A DNA stretch of 64,000 bases from Pseudoalteromonas shioyasakiensis (GCA_013391845.1 CP058414.1:1660501-1724500); one strand, 5' to 3'; positions 18,164 to 28,223 are shown, counted from the first letter of the stretch. Made by a program: numbers and translations. Notes: generated by a model not told the origin, from the sequence alone.

Positions 18164-19042
18164 ATGATTTTTAAACACTTAGCATTGACCGCTGTGGCTA
18201 TTTTTTCTTTAAGTGCATGCCAAACCACCACACAATCTGAGTCAGTCCCTATTGTTAATGTGCCTTTTACCGCACCATTGGCGCCTGATTTTCGTAATGA
18301 AATTACGATTGCTCGTTACTCTGAGTTGTTAAACCGTGCAGATTTAAGTGCTGAGCAACAGGCTAAGCTTTATTACGATCGCGGCGTGTTATTTGACAGC
18401 TTAGGTATGTCGACGTTAGCGCGAATAGACTTTAACCGTGCGATTAAGCTCAAACCAGATTTGGCTGAGGTATATAACTTTTTAGGTATTCACCACACAC
18501 TGATGCAGCAGTATGAACAAGCCTACGAATTTTTTGATTCTGCACTTGAGCTTAATGAGCAGCATGAGTACGCCTATTTAAATCGTGGGATTGCACTTTA
18601 CTATGGTGAGCGCCCATTACTTGCACAAGATGATTTACAACAGTTTTTAAATCGTTCACCCAGCGATCCTTATCGTGTGTTATGGCTTTATTTAGCGCAA
18701 TCAGAAGCTGATAAAAAGCAAGCCTTAATTGATTTAAAAGCTAACTCACAAGGTGTAGATGAGTCACAGTGGGGTTACCAACTCTTGGCACTTTACTTAG
18801 GTGACATTAGTGAGTTTGAATTTTTATCTGGCATTATTGAAGGCGTTACTTCAGAGCAAGAGTATGCACATCGATTATGTGAAGCTTATTTCTATCTAGC
18901 TAAAATGCATCAAGCAGCTGGTGATAACTACCTTGCTGCTGACTATTTTAGGCTTGCCCTTGCCACCAATGTACATGAATTTGTTGAATACAAATATGCC
19001 CGTTTAGAGCTTGAGTTAATGGCTGGTGAAAACGCAAGCTAA
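18164..19042 (+). CDS. nlpI: Lipoprotein NlpI, TPR-containing
   Basis: 292-residue outer-membrane lipoprotein: signal peptide with lipobox LSAC (Cys19) and helical TPR units (about 60-160, including AKLYYDRGVLFDSLGMSTLARIDF in pieces, PDLAEVYNFLGIHHTLMQQY, and EQHEYAYLNRGIALYYGERP). In E. coli NlpI acts as an adaptor that delivers peptidoglycan endopeptidases such as MepS to the protease Prc. Its place directly after pnp is conserved in gammaproteobacteria. The 3' end overlaps the next gene by 17 bases. Confidence 0.93.
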   Translation: MIFKHLALTAVAIFSLSACQTTTQSESVPIVNVPFTAPLAPDFRNEITIARYSELLNRADLSAEQQAKLYYDRGVLFDSLGMSTLARIDFNRAIKLKPDLAEVYNFLGIHHTLMQQYEQAYEFFDSALELNEQHEYAYLNRGIALYYGERPLLAQDDLQQFLNRSPSDPYRVLWLYLAQSEADKKQALIDLKANSQGVDESQWGYQLLALYLGDISEFEFLSGIIEGVTSEQEYAHRLCEAYFYLAKMHQAAGDNYLAADYFRLALATNVHEFVEYKYARLELELMAGENAS

Positions 19043-20228
19043 GGTTTCTTTAATTGTGATTCTATTACTGAGCTTGGGTCTTGTTTCAAGCTCAGTGTCT
19101 CGTTTTATTCCCGCTTATTTTTATTACGCAAATACCAGCCCTTCACAAGTGACAGCTATCTATCATTTAGCGCCGAGTGCTATTAATTTGCAGCATTTAG
19201 TGTTGAGTAACTCGCAACTTCGCCAGCTGGCAAAGCTCGATGATAGCAATGCCGTGTATCAGCTTGCGCTTAGGTTTTTGCAGCAACAAGACTACACTGC
19301 AGCAAAATTATGGTGGCAGCCTTACTTTGCTGAATTTACTTTATTGCAGCAGCAAGCCTTAGCGGATCAGCTAGTCCAAACGCAACAGTGGCACGATATA
19401 AGCAGTTTAGGCCAAGCTGGCAAGTTACCCGAGGGGAATGCTAAGCAAGCTTGGCTATTGCAACAACAAATGCCGGTAGCTCAAATTGCCCCTGCTTATG
19501 CGAAGCAACAGCAATTTGCTTTATCAACAGCGACTTTACAAGCAAGCAGCCAGTGCAAATTTAATGTTTTAATGATGACAGATCACTACAAAGGGATTCA
19601 GGCTTTAAACCAGTATAAGCAGCAATACAGCAAAGCTCCTGAGCCCGCCAAAGACAGCTTTTGCTTCACTGAGGTTGTTTATGTAGCCGATAAATTTAAG
19701 TGTGATGCAAGTGGTGGGGCGCTTAGTTGTAATTGGCAAAATGCTGCAGAGCAAAAATGGCCTGAAGGTTTTGACTTTATTGTGATGATGTCGAATCAAG
19801 GGGCAGCAAATGTTCAAGGCGGTATTATGCATATTAACTCATCGCAACCTTATGCGGTGTTTTTACATGAATTAATGCACTTTAGTGGTTTTGAAGATGA
19901 ATATGCTTTAGCAGAGAAAAAACAGCAGTGGCTGTGCAAGCAGCAAGGGTTAGTCGCTCCAAATTTATTTATCGCAAATGGCGTTCTTCCACCAAAAAGC
20001 TGGCAAAAAAGTGTCGCTTGCGACAATGAAAAGGCCTATAAACCTAGCCCTAATTGGTCGATTATGCAGTACCAAACTATGGGGTTATCTGAGCAATACA
20101 GAGCGCTTTGGCAAAAACAAATTAACCAGCCCTTAACAAAGCCGGTTCGGTTTTCTGAATATTTTGCCTTTTTAGGCTTAAAGCCAGTGTTTACAACAGC
20201 TTCCAAAGAGCAGAATTTTTCTGACTAA
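19026..20228 (+). CDS. Membrane-anchored putative zinc metallopeptidase (HExxH)
   Basis: 400 residues with an N-terminal hydrophobic anchor (about 7-28) and a long periplasmic part. Residues 45-165 look helical, like a TPR/Sel1-type repeat region (DSNAVYQLALRFLQQQDYTAAKLWW). The C-terminal half has a zincin-like site HELMH (281-285) followed by SGFEDEY, where the later Asp/Glu could supply a third ligand as in families with HExxH..G..DEY. Four Cys at 177, 213, 226 and 235 may form disulfides. It starts with GTG inside nlpI, so the two are probably translationally coupled. The family is not one I can name; peptidase activity is inference. Confidence 0.65.
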   Translation: MKTQAKVSLIVILLLSLGLVSSSVSRFIPAYFYYANTSPSQVTAIYHLAPSAINLQHLVLSNSQLRQLAKLDDSNAVYQLALRFLQQQDYTAAKLWWQPYFAEFTLLQQQALADQLVQTQQWHDISSLGQAGKLPEGNAKQAWLLQQQMPVAQIAPAYAKQQQFALSTATLQASSQCKFNVLMMTDHYKGIQALNQYKQQYSKAPEPAKDSFCFTEVVYVADKFKCDASGGALSCNWQNAAEQKWPEGFDFIVMMSNQGAANVQGGIMHINSSQPYAVFLHELMHFSGFEDEYALAEKKQQWLCKQQGLVAPNLFIANGVLPPKSWQKSVACDNEKAYKPSPNWSIMQYQTMGLSEQYRALWQKQINQPLTKPVRFSEYFAFLGLKPVFTTASKEQNFSD

Positions 20229-20278
20229 TCGACTATTTATTGCTATTTTAGTATGCAAAGCGGTTAAATATTGTGCAA

Positions 20279-20295
20279 ATAGGAGTGTCTCCTAT
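20279..20295. promoter_or_regulatory. Perfect inverted repeat abutting the mrp promoter
   Basis: ATAGGAGTGTCTCCTAT: 7-bp arms with a 3-base centre. Its last base is the first base of the -35 hexamer, a place typical for an activator or repressor site. As RNA it would form only a 3-base-loop hairpin without a T-tract, so an operator is likelier than a terminator. Confidence 0.55.
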
Positions 20296-20323
20296 AGACA
20301 AAATAGCACCTGATCAGTATAAC
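20295..20323 (+). promoter_or_regulatory. Sigma-70 promoter of the mrp operon
   Basis: TAGACA (20295-20300), 17-base spacer, TATAAC (20318-20323): five of six matches in each hexamer. About 117 bases separate it from the first mrp start codon. Confidence 0.78.
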
Positions 20324-20439
20324 TATACGCATTGTAAGCTTTTTTTGAAGCCAACTTTTAACCATCCAAATGAACAGTACGCAACTAATTAAAACTAGAG
20401 CGGTATTGATATTCTTATGACACTAAAAGGCTCCTAATT

Positions 20440-23232
20440 ATGACTTTGCTCTGGATACCCCTGTTATCCTTAATCGGCAGTGTTATTTCATCCTGCACTT
20501 CAAAACTAACACGTAACCAAAGCACTGCTTTGACCATGTTAGCGCCTTTGATTGCCCTTGGAATTGTATTTTCGTATACCCCTGCAGTCTTTTCTGGTGA
20601 AACAATTCGCTACACTGCTGAGTGGATCCCGCTTTTAAACATGCAAGTCTCGTTTCGACTTGATGGTTTAACGTTACTCTTTTTATATATGATCTTGGGT
20701 ATTGGTACCCTAGTGATTTTTTATGCGCGTTATTACTTGAGTAATAGCGACTCAATGCCAAAGCTATACTGCTATTTAATGCTATTTATGACCGCAATGG
20801 TCGGCATCGTGATGTCGAACAATGTGATTCAGCTTTGGTTTTTCTGGGAGCTCACCAGTATTAGCTCGTTCTTATTGATTAGCTATTGGTGGCATAAATC
20901 AGAAGCTCGAAAAGGCGCGCGCATGGCGCTTGCTATTACCGGTGCCGGTGGTCTTGCATTACTAGCTGGTTTATTACTTATTGGTGATATTGTTGGTAGT
21001 TATAATCTTGACGTTATTTTAGCAAGCAAAGCGCTTATTCAATCTCATGAACTCTATGAAGTTGCGCTGGTATTAGTGCTATTAGGTGCTTTTACCAAAT
21101 CTGCGCAATTTCCATTTCATTTCTGGTTACCACATGCGATGGCGGCACCGACACCAGTCAGTGCCTACTTACACTCTGCAACCATGGTTAAAGCGGGTAT
21201 CTTTCTATTAGCGCGTTTTTATCCAGCGCTATCAGGCACAGATACTTGGTTTATCTTAGTGGCGATGACGGGTCTGGCGACTTTATTGGTCGGCGCTTAT
21301 ATCGCGTTGTTTAAGCATGATTTAAAAGGCTTGTTGGCTTATTCAACAATCAGCCATTTAGGTTTAATTACATTACTCTTAGGTTTAGACACTGAGCTTG
21401 CTACAGTGGCTGCTATTTTCCACATTATTAACCACGCTACGTTTAAAGCGTCGTTATTTATGGCAACGGGTATCATTGATCATGAAACTGGCACCCGTGA
21501 TATGCGTAAACTTAATGGTATGTGGCGATTTATGCCGTATACCGCCACACTTGCTATGGTGGCAGCTGCAGCCATGGCGGGCGTGCCACTGTTAAATGGT
21601 TTCTTGTCGAAAGAAATGTTCTTTGCCGAAACACTACATCAACAAGTGCTTGGCTCTATGTCGTGGTTAATTCCAGTGTTAGCAACGATTGCTGGTGCAC
21701 TATCTGTGGCGTATTCAGCGCGCTTTATTCATGACGTGTTTTTCAATGGCGACCCAATTGATTTGCCAAAACAGCCCCATGAGCCACCACGCTATATGCG
21801 TGTACCAATCGAAATTTTGGTTGTGCTGTGTTTACTCGTTGGTATGTTCCCGCACTTTGCAGTAAGCGATATTTTAGCTTCGGCATCTTTCGCAGTGCTT
21901 GGTAATGTAGCCCCGGATTATAAGCTATCAGTATGGCATGGCTTTAACTTACCTCTGTTAATGAGCTTTATTGCAACAAGCGTTGGTGTGATGATTTATG
22001 TGCAGCGTAAGCACCTGTTCCACTTCCAAGCGTCATTACCAACTTTGAATGCTAAAAAAGGCTTTGAGCGTGGCTTATATAGCTTGATTAAGTGGTCACA
22101 AGAAAAGATTAAACGTATCGAAAATGGCTCCTTACAGCGTTATGCCTTTGTGATGATTGCGGTGGTGCTCATGTGTGCGGGTTGGCCTTTATTTGAAATG
22201 CGCCAGTTAGCAGGAGCAAGCGAGTTAACCCCAATCGATTTCCATAATGCAATAGGTGCAGGCTTACTAATAATTGGTGCGTTGGCAACGGTTATTTGGC
22301 ACCGCTCACGAATGATATCTTTGATTATGATTTCAATTGTAGGCCTGATGGTATCTGTTGCTTTCACTCGATTCTCTGCGCCAGATTTAGCACTGACTCA
22401 GTTAACGGTTGAAGTTGTCACCGTGATGCTACTGATGCTTGCACTGTTCTTTTTACCGCAGCGTACTCCGAAAGAATCGAGCTCACTGCGTATTCTGCGT
22501 GACTTGGGTATCTCATCGGCAATTGGTGTGGTTGTGGCAAGTATTTGTTATGCGCTTCTGACAAGACCACTTGAGTCAATTTCTGACTTCTTTGTTGCCA
22601 ATGCAAAAACTGGCGGTGGTGGTACTAACGTTGTAAACGTTATTCTCGTTGACTTTAGGGGTTTTGATACCCTAGGTGAAATTACCGTATTGGGTATTGC
22701 TGCATTAGGTATTTATAAACTGCTTATTAACTTGCCGCTGTTTATGCCAGCAAGTGATAGCGAAGGGCGTCCATGGGCAAGAGAGCGTTACCCAATTCTA
22801 CTCTCGAGTATTTCACAAAGCTTGTTACCACTTGCATTACTTGTGTCTGCGTATATTTTCTTACGTGGTCATAACTTACCAGGTGGTGGCTTTATTGCAG
22901 GACTCGTTACCGCGATTGCATTTATTTTGCAATATATGGCCAATGGTTCGCATTGGATTGCAGACAGATTTGACGTGAATTATCGTAAGATTATTGCGTC
23001 AGGTATTGCTATTGCATTGTTTACAGGTATTGGAAGTTGGTTCTTCGAACGTTCATTCCTAACAACCTGGTTTGATTATTTTGATATTCCGTTAGTCGGC
23101 AAAACAGAACTTGCTAGTGCTATCGTATTTGATTTAGGTGTGTATTTAACTGTTGTAGGTGCAACGCTGATGATTTTAGCAAGTTTAGGTAAATTAACTG
23201 CTGATACACCCAAGCAAGAGGTAAATATTTAA
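20440..23232 (+). CDS. mrpA: Mrp Na+/H+ antiporter subunit A fused to subunit B
   Basis: 930 residues. The first roughly 500 form a NuoL-like proton-channel domain, with the conserved Glu in [13 protein letters not shown] and the Lys-bearing [19 protein letters not shown] helix. A middle MrpA-specific region with further membrane helices follows. The last roughly 140 residues (from [17 protein letters not shown], including [13 protein letters not shown]) are a complete MrpB domain. A and B are fused, as in the PhaAB type of proteobacteria, so the operon has six genes rather than seven. The complex exports Na+ in exchange for H+. Its stop overlaps the mrpC start (TAATG). Confidence 0.95.
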   Translation: MTLLWIPLLSLIGSVISSCTSKLTRNQSTALTMLAPLIALGIVFSYTPAVFSGETIRYTAEWIPLLNMQVSFRLDGLTLLFLYMILGIGTLVIFYARYYLSNSDSMPKLYCYLMLFMTAMVGIVMSNNVIQLWFFWELTSISSFLLISYWWHKSEARKGARMALAITGAGGLALLAGLLLIGDIVGSYNLDVILASKALIQSHELYEVALVLVLLGAFTKSAQFPFHFWLPHAMAAPTPVSAYLHSATMVKAGIFLLARFYPALSGTDTWFILVAMTGLATLLVGAYIALFKHDLKGLLAYSTISHLGLITLLLGLDTELATVAAIFHIINHATFKASLFMATGIIDHETGTRDMRKLNGMWRFMPYTATLAMVAAAAMAGVPLLNGFLSKEMFFAETLHQQVLGSMSWLIPVLATIAGALSVAYSARFIHDVFFNGDPIDLPKQPHEPPRYMRVPIEILVVLCLLVGMFPHFAVSDILASASFAVLGNVAPDYKLSVWHGFNLPLLMSFIATSVGVMIYVQRKHLFHFQASLPTLNAKKGFERGLYSLIKWSQEKIKRIENGSLQRYAFVMIAVVLMCAGWPLFEMRQLAGASELTPIDFHNAIGAGLLIIGALATVIWHRSRMISLIMISIVGLMVSVAFTRFSAPDLALTQLTVEVVTVMLLMLALFFLPQRTPKESSSLRILRDLGISSAIGVVVASICYALLTRPLESISDFFVANAKTGGGGTNVVNVILVDFRGFDTLGEITVLGIAALGIYKLLINLPLFMPASDSEGRPWARERYPILLSSISQSLLPLALLVSAYIFLRGHNLPGGGFIAGLVTAIAFILQYMANGSHWIADRFDVNYRKIIASGIAIALFTGIGSWFFERSFLTTWFDYFDIPLVGKTELASAIVFDLGVYLTVVGATLMILASLGKLTADTPKQEVNI

Positions 23233-23576
23233 TGGAAGTATTGTACGCATCGTGCGTCGGCGTGCTGGTTGCATGCGGAATTTACTTAATATTGCGGGCT
23301 CGTACCTTCCCTGTGGTACTCGGCCTGACTATGTTGTCGTATGCAGTTAACCTGTTTTTATTCTCTTCAGGTCGCTTAACAATTAACAAAGCGGCTGTAC
23401 TTGGTACAGGCAGTGAGTATGCCGACCCACTCCCTCAAGCGTTGGTTTTAACAGCAATTGTAATTGGCTTTGCGATGACCGCTTTTGTGGTTATTTTAGC
23501 GATTCGTGGTCGTGCAGATTTGGGTAATGACCATGTTGATGGTCACCTTGTTAAATCATCGAAGGAGCAAAAATGA
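23232..23576 (+). CDS. mrpC: Mrp antiporter subunit C
   Basis: 114 residues, NuoK-like, with three membrane helices. The family block RTFPVVLGLTMLSYAVNLFLF is clear, and DPLPQALVLTAIVIGFAMTAF is the MrpC/MnhC signature of the third helix. Starts inside the mrpA stop and overlaps mrpD by four bases (ATGA). Confidence 0.95.
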   Translation: MEVLYASCVGVLVACGIYLILRARTFPVVLGLTMLSYAVNLFLFSSGRLTINKAAVLGTGSEYADPLPQALVLTAIVIGFAMTAFVVILAIRGRADLGNDHVDGHLVKSSKEQK

Positions 23577-25090
23577 TTCAGCATTTAGCTTCTTTACCGA
23601 TTCTAATTCCGATGTTGGCAGGTGTTATTTTACTCATGCCGCCATGTGGTAAAAACTTACATATCCGTCGTGTTTCGTCGGTTATTTTGTCGATTGTCAC
23701 ATTATCAGTAAGTGCTTACTTATTATACCACGTTAATAGTACAGCACCGCTTGTTTACGCAATCGGTGACTGGTCTGCACCATTTGGTATTGTGCTGGTT
23801 GCCGATAGACTAGCAACACTACTGGTGTTACTTACCAGTTTCCTTGGTGCGGTTGTAGTGCTCTATAGCTGTGCAGGTGATGATAAAAAAGGGAGCTTTT
23901 TCCACCCATTAGTGCACTTTTTAGTGTTAGGTGTTAATGGTGCCTTTTTGACTGGCGATGTGTTTAACTTATTCGTATTCTTTGAAGTCTTGTTAATTGC
24001 CTCATACTCATTATTGATGCATGCAGGTAACAAACACAGTACACGTGCTGCACTGCAATATGTGATTTTAAACTTAATTGGTTCAAGTGTGTTCTTGATT
24101 GCGCTAGGTGTACTTTATGGTGTACTAGGCACATTGAATATTGCTGATTTAGCGCAAAAAGTCCCGCAATTGACGGGTGACGATGTTTACCTCGCTAAAA
24201 TTGGTGGTTTGTTATTAATTGTGGTATTTGCTTTAAAAGGCGCGTTATTACCATTGCATTTATGGTTACCGAATACCTACGCAAGTGCAATGCCATTGGT
24301 GGCTGCATTATTTGCGATTATGACCAAGGTAGGTGTTTATGCCATGCTACGTGTGTATACCGTAATATTTGGTGATAATGCTGGCGAGCTTGCTCACATG
24401 GCACAACCTTGGTTATGGGGCTTAGCACTAGCGACCATAGTTATGGGTGGTATTGGTGTATTAGCGAGTCAAGACCTTAGAAAGCTTGTTGCGAATCTGG
24501 TTGTTGTATCTGTAGGTACTTTAGTGGCATTGGTTGCGATTCAAAATGTCTCTGCAACAGCTGCATTACTTTACTACTTAGTGCATTCAACTATTATTTG
24601 CGCAGCACTATTTTTAATTGCAGATTTAATTGCTCAACAACGCGGTAAAGTTGCCGACCGATTAGTAGCAGGTCGTGCCGTTGCACAGCCATACTTGCTT
24701 GGTGCTTGTTTCATAGTTGCTGCTCTTGCCGTTGTTGGTATGCCGCCGTTATCTGGCTTTGTAGGTAAAGTATGGATTTTAAAGAGCACGCTAGATAGTG
24801 AAAAAGCCATGTTGTTTTGGCCAATTTACCTAGTATCTAGTTTGGCGTTATTAGTGGCGGTTTCACGCGCTGGTACAAGCTTATTCTGGGATCATACTCA
24901 TAAAGACAGTGAAGCAATTGAAGGCACCAAAGCACATCCTCTTAAAGTGATTTCAGTAGTTGCGCTACTTGCATGTTCACCTTTAATGGTTGTATTTGCA
25001 GGACCTATTTCAGACTATATGCTAGCAACATCAGAGCAGTTGTTTGATATCAACACTAGCATCAACACTGTATTACAAGGAGGCCATTGA
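23573..25090 (+). CDS. mrpD: Mrp antiporter subunit D
   Basis: 505 residues, NuoM/NuoN-like proton-translocating subunit with about 14 membrane helices. The conserved Glu lies in GDVFNLFVFFEVLLIASY and the Lys in the broken-helix segment ALKGALLPLHLWLPNTYASA. PPLSGFVGKVWIL is the typical helix-12 stretch. Overlaps both neighbours by one to four bases. Confidence 0.95.
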   Translation: MIQHLASLPILIPMLAGVILLMPPCGKNLHIRRVSSVILSIVTLSVSAYLLYHVNSTAPLVYAIGDWSAPFGIVLVADRLATLLVLLTSFLGAVVVLYSCAGDDKKGSFFHPLVHFLVLGVNGAFLTGDVFNLFVFFEVLLIASYSLLMHAGNKHSTRAALQYVILNLIGSSVFLIALGVLYGVLGTLNIADLAQKVPQLTGDDVYLAKIGGLLLIVVFALKGALLPLHLWLPNTYASAMPLVAALFAIMTKVGVYAMLRVYTVIFGDNAGELAHMAQPWLWGLALATIVMGGIGVLASQDLRKLVANLVVVSVGTLVALVAIQNVSATAALLYYLVHSTIICAALFLIADLIAQQRGKVADRLVAGRAVAQPYLLGACFIVAALAVVGMPPLSGFVGKVWILKSTLDSEKAMLFWPIYLVSSLALLVAVSRAGTSLFWDHTHKDSEAIEGTKAHPLKVISVVALLACSPLMVVFAGPISDYMLATSEQLFDINTSINTVLQGGH

Positions 25091-25626
25091 TGCGTTTAGA
25101 AGCTCGCTTTCGTTGGTTGCCAACACCATTTCGCAGTGTTTTATTATTTATTGTATGGCTGTTGTTAAATAACAGTGTGTCGCCTGGACACCTGTTTTTA
25201 GCTGCATTTTTCGCAATTACCATTCCGTGGATAACTTTCCCATTTCGTGATCCTCAGCCGCTAATTGTAAGGCCGGGTCTTGCGTTTAGGCACTTATTGT
25301 TGGTGCTTTATGATATTGTGACTGCCAATTTACAAGTGGCACTGTTGATTCTCGGGCCCACTAAAAAATTGCGCCCAGGTTTTATAAAAGTGCCTTTGGA
25401 TTTAAGCCACGAAATGCCAATTACTATTTTGGCAAGTACAGTGTCGTTAACGCCGGGTACTGTGAGCGCAGAGGTTTACCCTATTCCTGAGTCCCTCGAA
25501 GAGGGGGCAGAGATTGAGCAGCGCTATTTATTAATCCATGTGCTCGATTTAGCTGATGAACAAGCGTTAATTAAAACGATTAAGCAGCGCTATGAAGCAC
25601 CGCTTAAGGAGATTTTTCGATGCTAG
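25090..25626 (+). CDS. mrpE: Mrp antiporter subunit E
   Basis: 178 residues: two N-terminal membrane helices, then a soluble part with the family motif ITILASTVSLTPGTVS, followed by a conserved HVLD segment. ATG at 25090 is used because AAGGAGG (25077-25083) lies six bases ahead; it overlaps the mrpD stop as TGATG. An upstream TTG adds only one residue. Confidence 0.93.
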   Translation: MRLEARFRWLPTPFRSVLLFIVWLLLNNSVSPGHLFLAAFFAITIPWITFPFRDPQPLIVRPGLAFRHLLLVLYDIVTANLQVALLILGPTKKLRPGFIKVPLDLSHEMPITILASTVSLTPGTVSAEVYPIPESLEEGAEIEQRYLLIHVLDLADEQALIKTIKQRYEAPLKEIFRC

Positions 25627-25889
25627 ATACTGTTTTTTTAATAGTTTACGCCATGATAGCTATATCTTTATTACTAAACGTGTGGCGGTTAATTGTAGGG
25701 CCGTCGGTACCTGATCGTATTTTGGCTTTAGATACTATGTTTATTAACACCATCGCTTTAATTATTCTGTATGGCATGAGCATGGGAACAGATTTATATT
25801 TTGAAGCCGCATTATTAATCGCTATGCTTGGCTTTGTTAGCACGGTAGCTGTATGTAAGTATTTGCTACGTGGCGATATTATTGAATAG
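25620..25889 (+). CDS. mrpF: Mrp antiporter subunit F
   Basis: 89 residues with three membrane helices and the MrpF/MnhF signature GPSVPDRILALDTM near residues 27-40. Overlaps mrpE by seven bases; mrpG follows after eight. Confidence 0.94.
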   Translation: MLDTVFLIVYAMIAISLLLNVWRLIVGPSVPDRILALDTMFINTIALIILYGMSMGTDLYFEAALLIAMLGFVSTVAVCKYLLRGDIIE

Positions 25890-25897
25890 GGTAGCAA

Positions 25898-26230
25898 ATG
25901 ATGAGTGAATGGATTGTATCAATCTTACTATTAATTGGTGGTTGCTTTATTCTAATAGGCTCAATAGGCCTTGTGAAAATGCCTGATTTTTTTATGCGTT
26001 TACACGGTCCAACTAAAGCAACAACCCTAGGAATGGCATCGTTATTGATTGCTGCGATGGTGTATTTTAGCTATACCAATGAAGGGATGAGCGTAAAAGA
26101 AATTCTCATTTCAATTTTCTTACTGATCACCGCGCCTATTAGCGGCTATATGCTGATTAAGTCAGCAATCCATCATAAGCTTCGTGCTAAAGATGGCACT
26201 AAGGGCCTCGATAACATCGAAGAAGATTAA
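25898..26230 (+). CDS. mrpG: Mrp antiporter subunit G
   Basis: 110 residues, three membrane helices, family blocks IGLVKMPDFFMRLHGPTKATTLG-like (split in the helix 1-2 loop) and LITAPISGYMLIKSA. It is the last gene of the six-gene operon. Two adjacent ATG codons make the exact start uncertain by one residue. Confidence 0.94.
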   Translation: MMSEWIVSILLLIGGCFILIGSIGLVKMPDFFMRLHGPTKATTLGMASLLIAAMVYFSYTNEGMSVKEILISIFLLITAPISGYMLIKSAIHHKLRAKDGTKGLDNIEED

Positions 26231-26285
26231 TACCAGCTCGCAATAATACTTAAGGAATTGGTGTGATATCTGAGTAACAGAACAA

Positions 26286-26327
26286 TGTGATCTACTCGAG
26301 TGGCTTTTATTGAGCTCGTAGATCGCA
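26286..26327. promoter_or_regulatory. Inverted repeat between mrpG and truA
   Basis: TGTGATCTAC (26286-26295) can pair with GTAGATCGCA (26318-26327), one G-U pair. There is no U-tract immediately after, so it is not a standard terminator. Function unknown. Confidence 0.4.
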
Positions 26328-26369
26328 TAAAATGCCCCGTCATTTAGTACAGTAGGTAAATAGAGCATT

Positions 26370-27164
26370 ATGCGAGTAGCACTTGGAGTAGAATACAACG
26401 GCGCGCGTTACAGTGGTTGGCAACGTCAATCACACGTCAATAGCGTACAACAAGAAGTAGAAACGGCGTTGTCGCGTATTTGTAATCATCCAGTCGAAAT
26501 TGTTTGTGCAGGCCGCACCGATGCGGGTGTACATGGCACCGGGCAAGTGATCCATTTTGATACTCACGCTGAGCGTGAAATGGTCGCGTTCACTATGGGT
26601 ATGAATACCTTACTGCCAAAAGATATTGCTATTCGCTTTGCCCAGCCTGTAAGCGAAGACTTTCACGCTCGTTTTAGTGCTACAGCTCGTCGCTACCGCT
26701 ATGTGATTTATAATTACACCTATCGCGGCGCTATCATGAGTGAAGGGGTGACACACTTTCATCACCCATTAGACGAAACTAAAATGCAAGAAGCCTGTCA
26801 GTATTTAATAGGCGAGCATGACTTTACTTCGTTTAGAGCACTACATTGCCAAGCAAATACAGCAAATCGTACTATTCACCACCTGTCGGTAAAACGCCAA
26901 GGTGATTATGTGATTATTGATATTAAAGCCAATGCGTTTTTACATCACATGGTACGAAACATCACAGGGTGTTTGATGGACATTGGTCTTCATAAGCATG
27001 AACCCGTGTGGTTAAAAGAATTACTCGATTTAAAAGAGCGCGCTAAGGCAAGTGCGACAGCGAAAGCTGCTGGCCTTTACTTAGTTGACGTGGATTACCC
27101 AGAACATTTTGGCATTCCTAAAACACCATTAGGGCCTTTGTTTTTACCTGATTCAGACAGTTAG
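26370..27164 (+). CDS. truA: tRNA pseudouridine(38-40) synthase TruA
   Basis: 264-residue cytoplasmic enzyme modifying the anticodon stem of many tRNAs. The catalytic Asp51 lies in [23 protein letters not shown] near the N-terminus and [19 protein letters not shown] near the C-terminus are family blocks. The length matches E. coli TruA. It precedes accD and folC, a conserved neighbourhood. Confidence 0.97.
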   Translation: MRVALGVEYNGARYSGWQRQSHVNSVQQEVETALSRICNHPVEIVCAGRTDAGVHGTGQVIHFDTHAEREMVAFTMGMNTLLPKDIAIRFAQPVSEDFHARFSATARRYRYVIYNYTYRGAIMSEGVTHFHHPLDETKMQEACQYLIGEHDFTSFRALHCQANTANRTIHHLSVKRQGDYVIIDIKANAFLHHMVRNITGCLMDIGLHKHEPVWLKELLDLKERAKASATAKAAGLYLVDVDYPEHFGIPKTPLGPLFLPDSDS

Positions 27165-27167
27165 ACT

Positions 27168-27197
27168 TTAGTAGACTACTACTAAGACCAGTTTTTT
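27168..27197 (+). terminator. Weak terminator-like hairpin after truA
   Basis: Stem TTAGTAG/CTACTAA (27168-27174 with 27179-27185), loop ACTA, followed six bases later by six T. AT-rich and displaced from the T-run, so termination is probably inefficient. Confidence 0.4.
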
Positions 27198-27238
27198 ATA
27201 TCGTCTGCGGGTAATTCATGTTTTAATTGAAAAAATCT

Positions 27239-27290
27239 GTCTGTTTATTTGTTATCAGAAACACAAGTGAGTGTTTCCAATTAAACAGAC
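27239..27290 (+). promoter_or_regulatory. Structured leader of accD
   Basis: Outer stem GTCTGTTTA/TAAACAGAC (27239-27247 with 27282-27290) enclosing an inner hairpin AAACAC/GTGTTT (27259-27264 with 27271-27276). It ends 32 bases before the accD start. The two nested perfect stems suggest a regulatory fold. Confidence 0.55.
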
Positions 27291-27322
27291 TGCGACACAG
27301 AACAGCATTAAGAGAGTTGCAA

Positions 27323-28198
27323 ATGAGTTGGTTAGAAAAAATCTTACCTAAAACGACTAAATCGTCAGGTCGTAAAGAAATCCCTGAAGGGGTTTGGGCT
27401 AAGTGTACAGACTGTGATTCAATTTTATATAAAGCAGAATTAGAAAAAGCACTCAACGTGTGTCCTAAGTGTGATCACCACATGCGTTTAAGTGGCCGTA
27501 AACGTCTTGAAAACTTTTTAGACGATGCTGATCGTCAAGAACTTGGTGCAGAGCACGAACCAAAAGACGTATTAAAGTTTAAAGATTCTAAAAAATACTC
27601 TGACCGTATTACCCAAGCACAAAAAGCAAGCGGCGAAAAAGACGCACTTGTGGCAATGAAAGGCCGTTTAAAAGGCATTCCTGTTGCTGCTGTTGCTTTT
27701 GAGTTCTCGTTTATGGGTGGTTCAATGGCGTCAGTAGTAGGTGCTCGTTTTGTTGAAGCTGTAGACCAATGTTTAGAGCACGACATGCCACTTATTTGTT
27801 TCTCTGCATCAGGCGGTGCACGTATGCAAGAAGCACTTATGTCATTAATGCAAATGGCTAAAACAAGTGCTGCGCTTGCGAAAATGAGCGAAAAAGGCTT
27901 ACCGTTTATTTCAGTATTAACTGATCCGACAATGGGTGGTGTATCTGCATCACTGGCAATGCTTGGTGATGTAAACGTTGCTGAACCTAAAGCGCTTATC
28001 GGTTTTGCGGGTCCTCGCGTAATCGAGCAAACAGTACGTGAAACGCTTCCTGAAGGTTTCCAACGCAGTGAATTCTTGCTAGAGCACGGTGCAATCGACA
28101 TGATTGTTGACCGTCGTGAAATGCGTGACACCCTTGCACGTATCTTAGCGAAATTTATGAACTTGCCTTCTACTGAACAAGAGCATAGAGTAGCGTAA
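27323..28198 (+). CDS. accD: Acetyl-CoA carboxylase carboxyltransferase subunit beta
   Basis: 291 residues; with AccA it transfers the carboxyl group from biotin to acetyl-CoA, giving malonyl-CoA for fatty acid synthesis. The N-terminal zinc ribbon has Cys28, Cys31, Cys47 and Cys50. The crotonase-like carboxyltransferase core contains [19 protein letters not shown] and [12 protein letters not shown]. The start is ATG 27323 ([10 protein letters not shown], as in E. coli MSWIERI) after AGAGAG; an in-frame upstream extension has no homology and covers the leader hairpin. Confidence 0.97.
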   Translation: MSWLEKILPKTTKSSGRKEIPEGVWAKCTDCDSILYKAELEKALNVCPKCDHHMRLSGRKRLENFLDDADRQELGAEHEPKDVLKFKDSKKYSDRITQAQKASGEKDALVAMKGRLKGIPVAAVAFEFSFMGGSMASVVGARFVEAVDQCLEHDMPLICFSASGGARMQEALMSLMQMAKTSAALAKMSEKGLPFISVLTDPTMGGVSASLAMLGDVNVAEPKALIGFAGPRVIEQTVRETLPEGFQRSEFLLEHGAIDMIVDRREMRDTLARILAKFMNLPSTEQEHRVA

Positions 28199-28223
28199 AT
28201 TTCAGCTTAACTGATTAAACGCT

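Noticed and set aside
27227..27322. 32-codon N-terminal extension of AccD
   Set aside because: No homology to AccD starts, and it covers the paired leader; the ATG at 27323 has both a ribosome site and the family N-terminus.
27535..28131. 198-codon minus-strand frame opposite accD
   Set aside because: Its length is striking, but accD is unambiguous here, and the antisense translation is a Ser/Ala-rich shadow without a ribosome site or family features.
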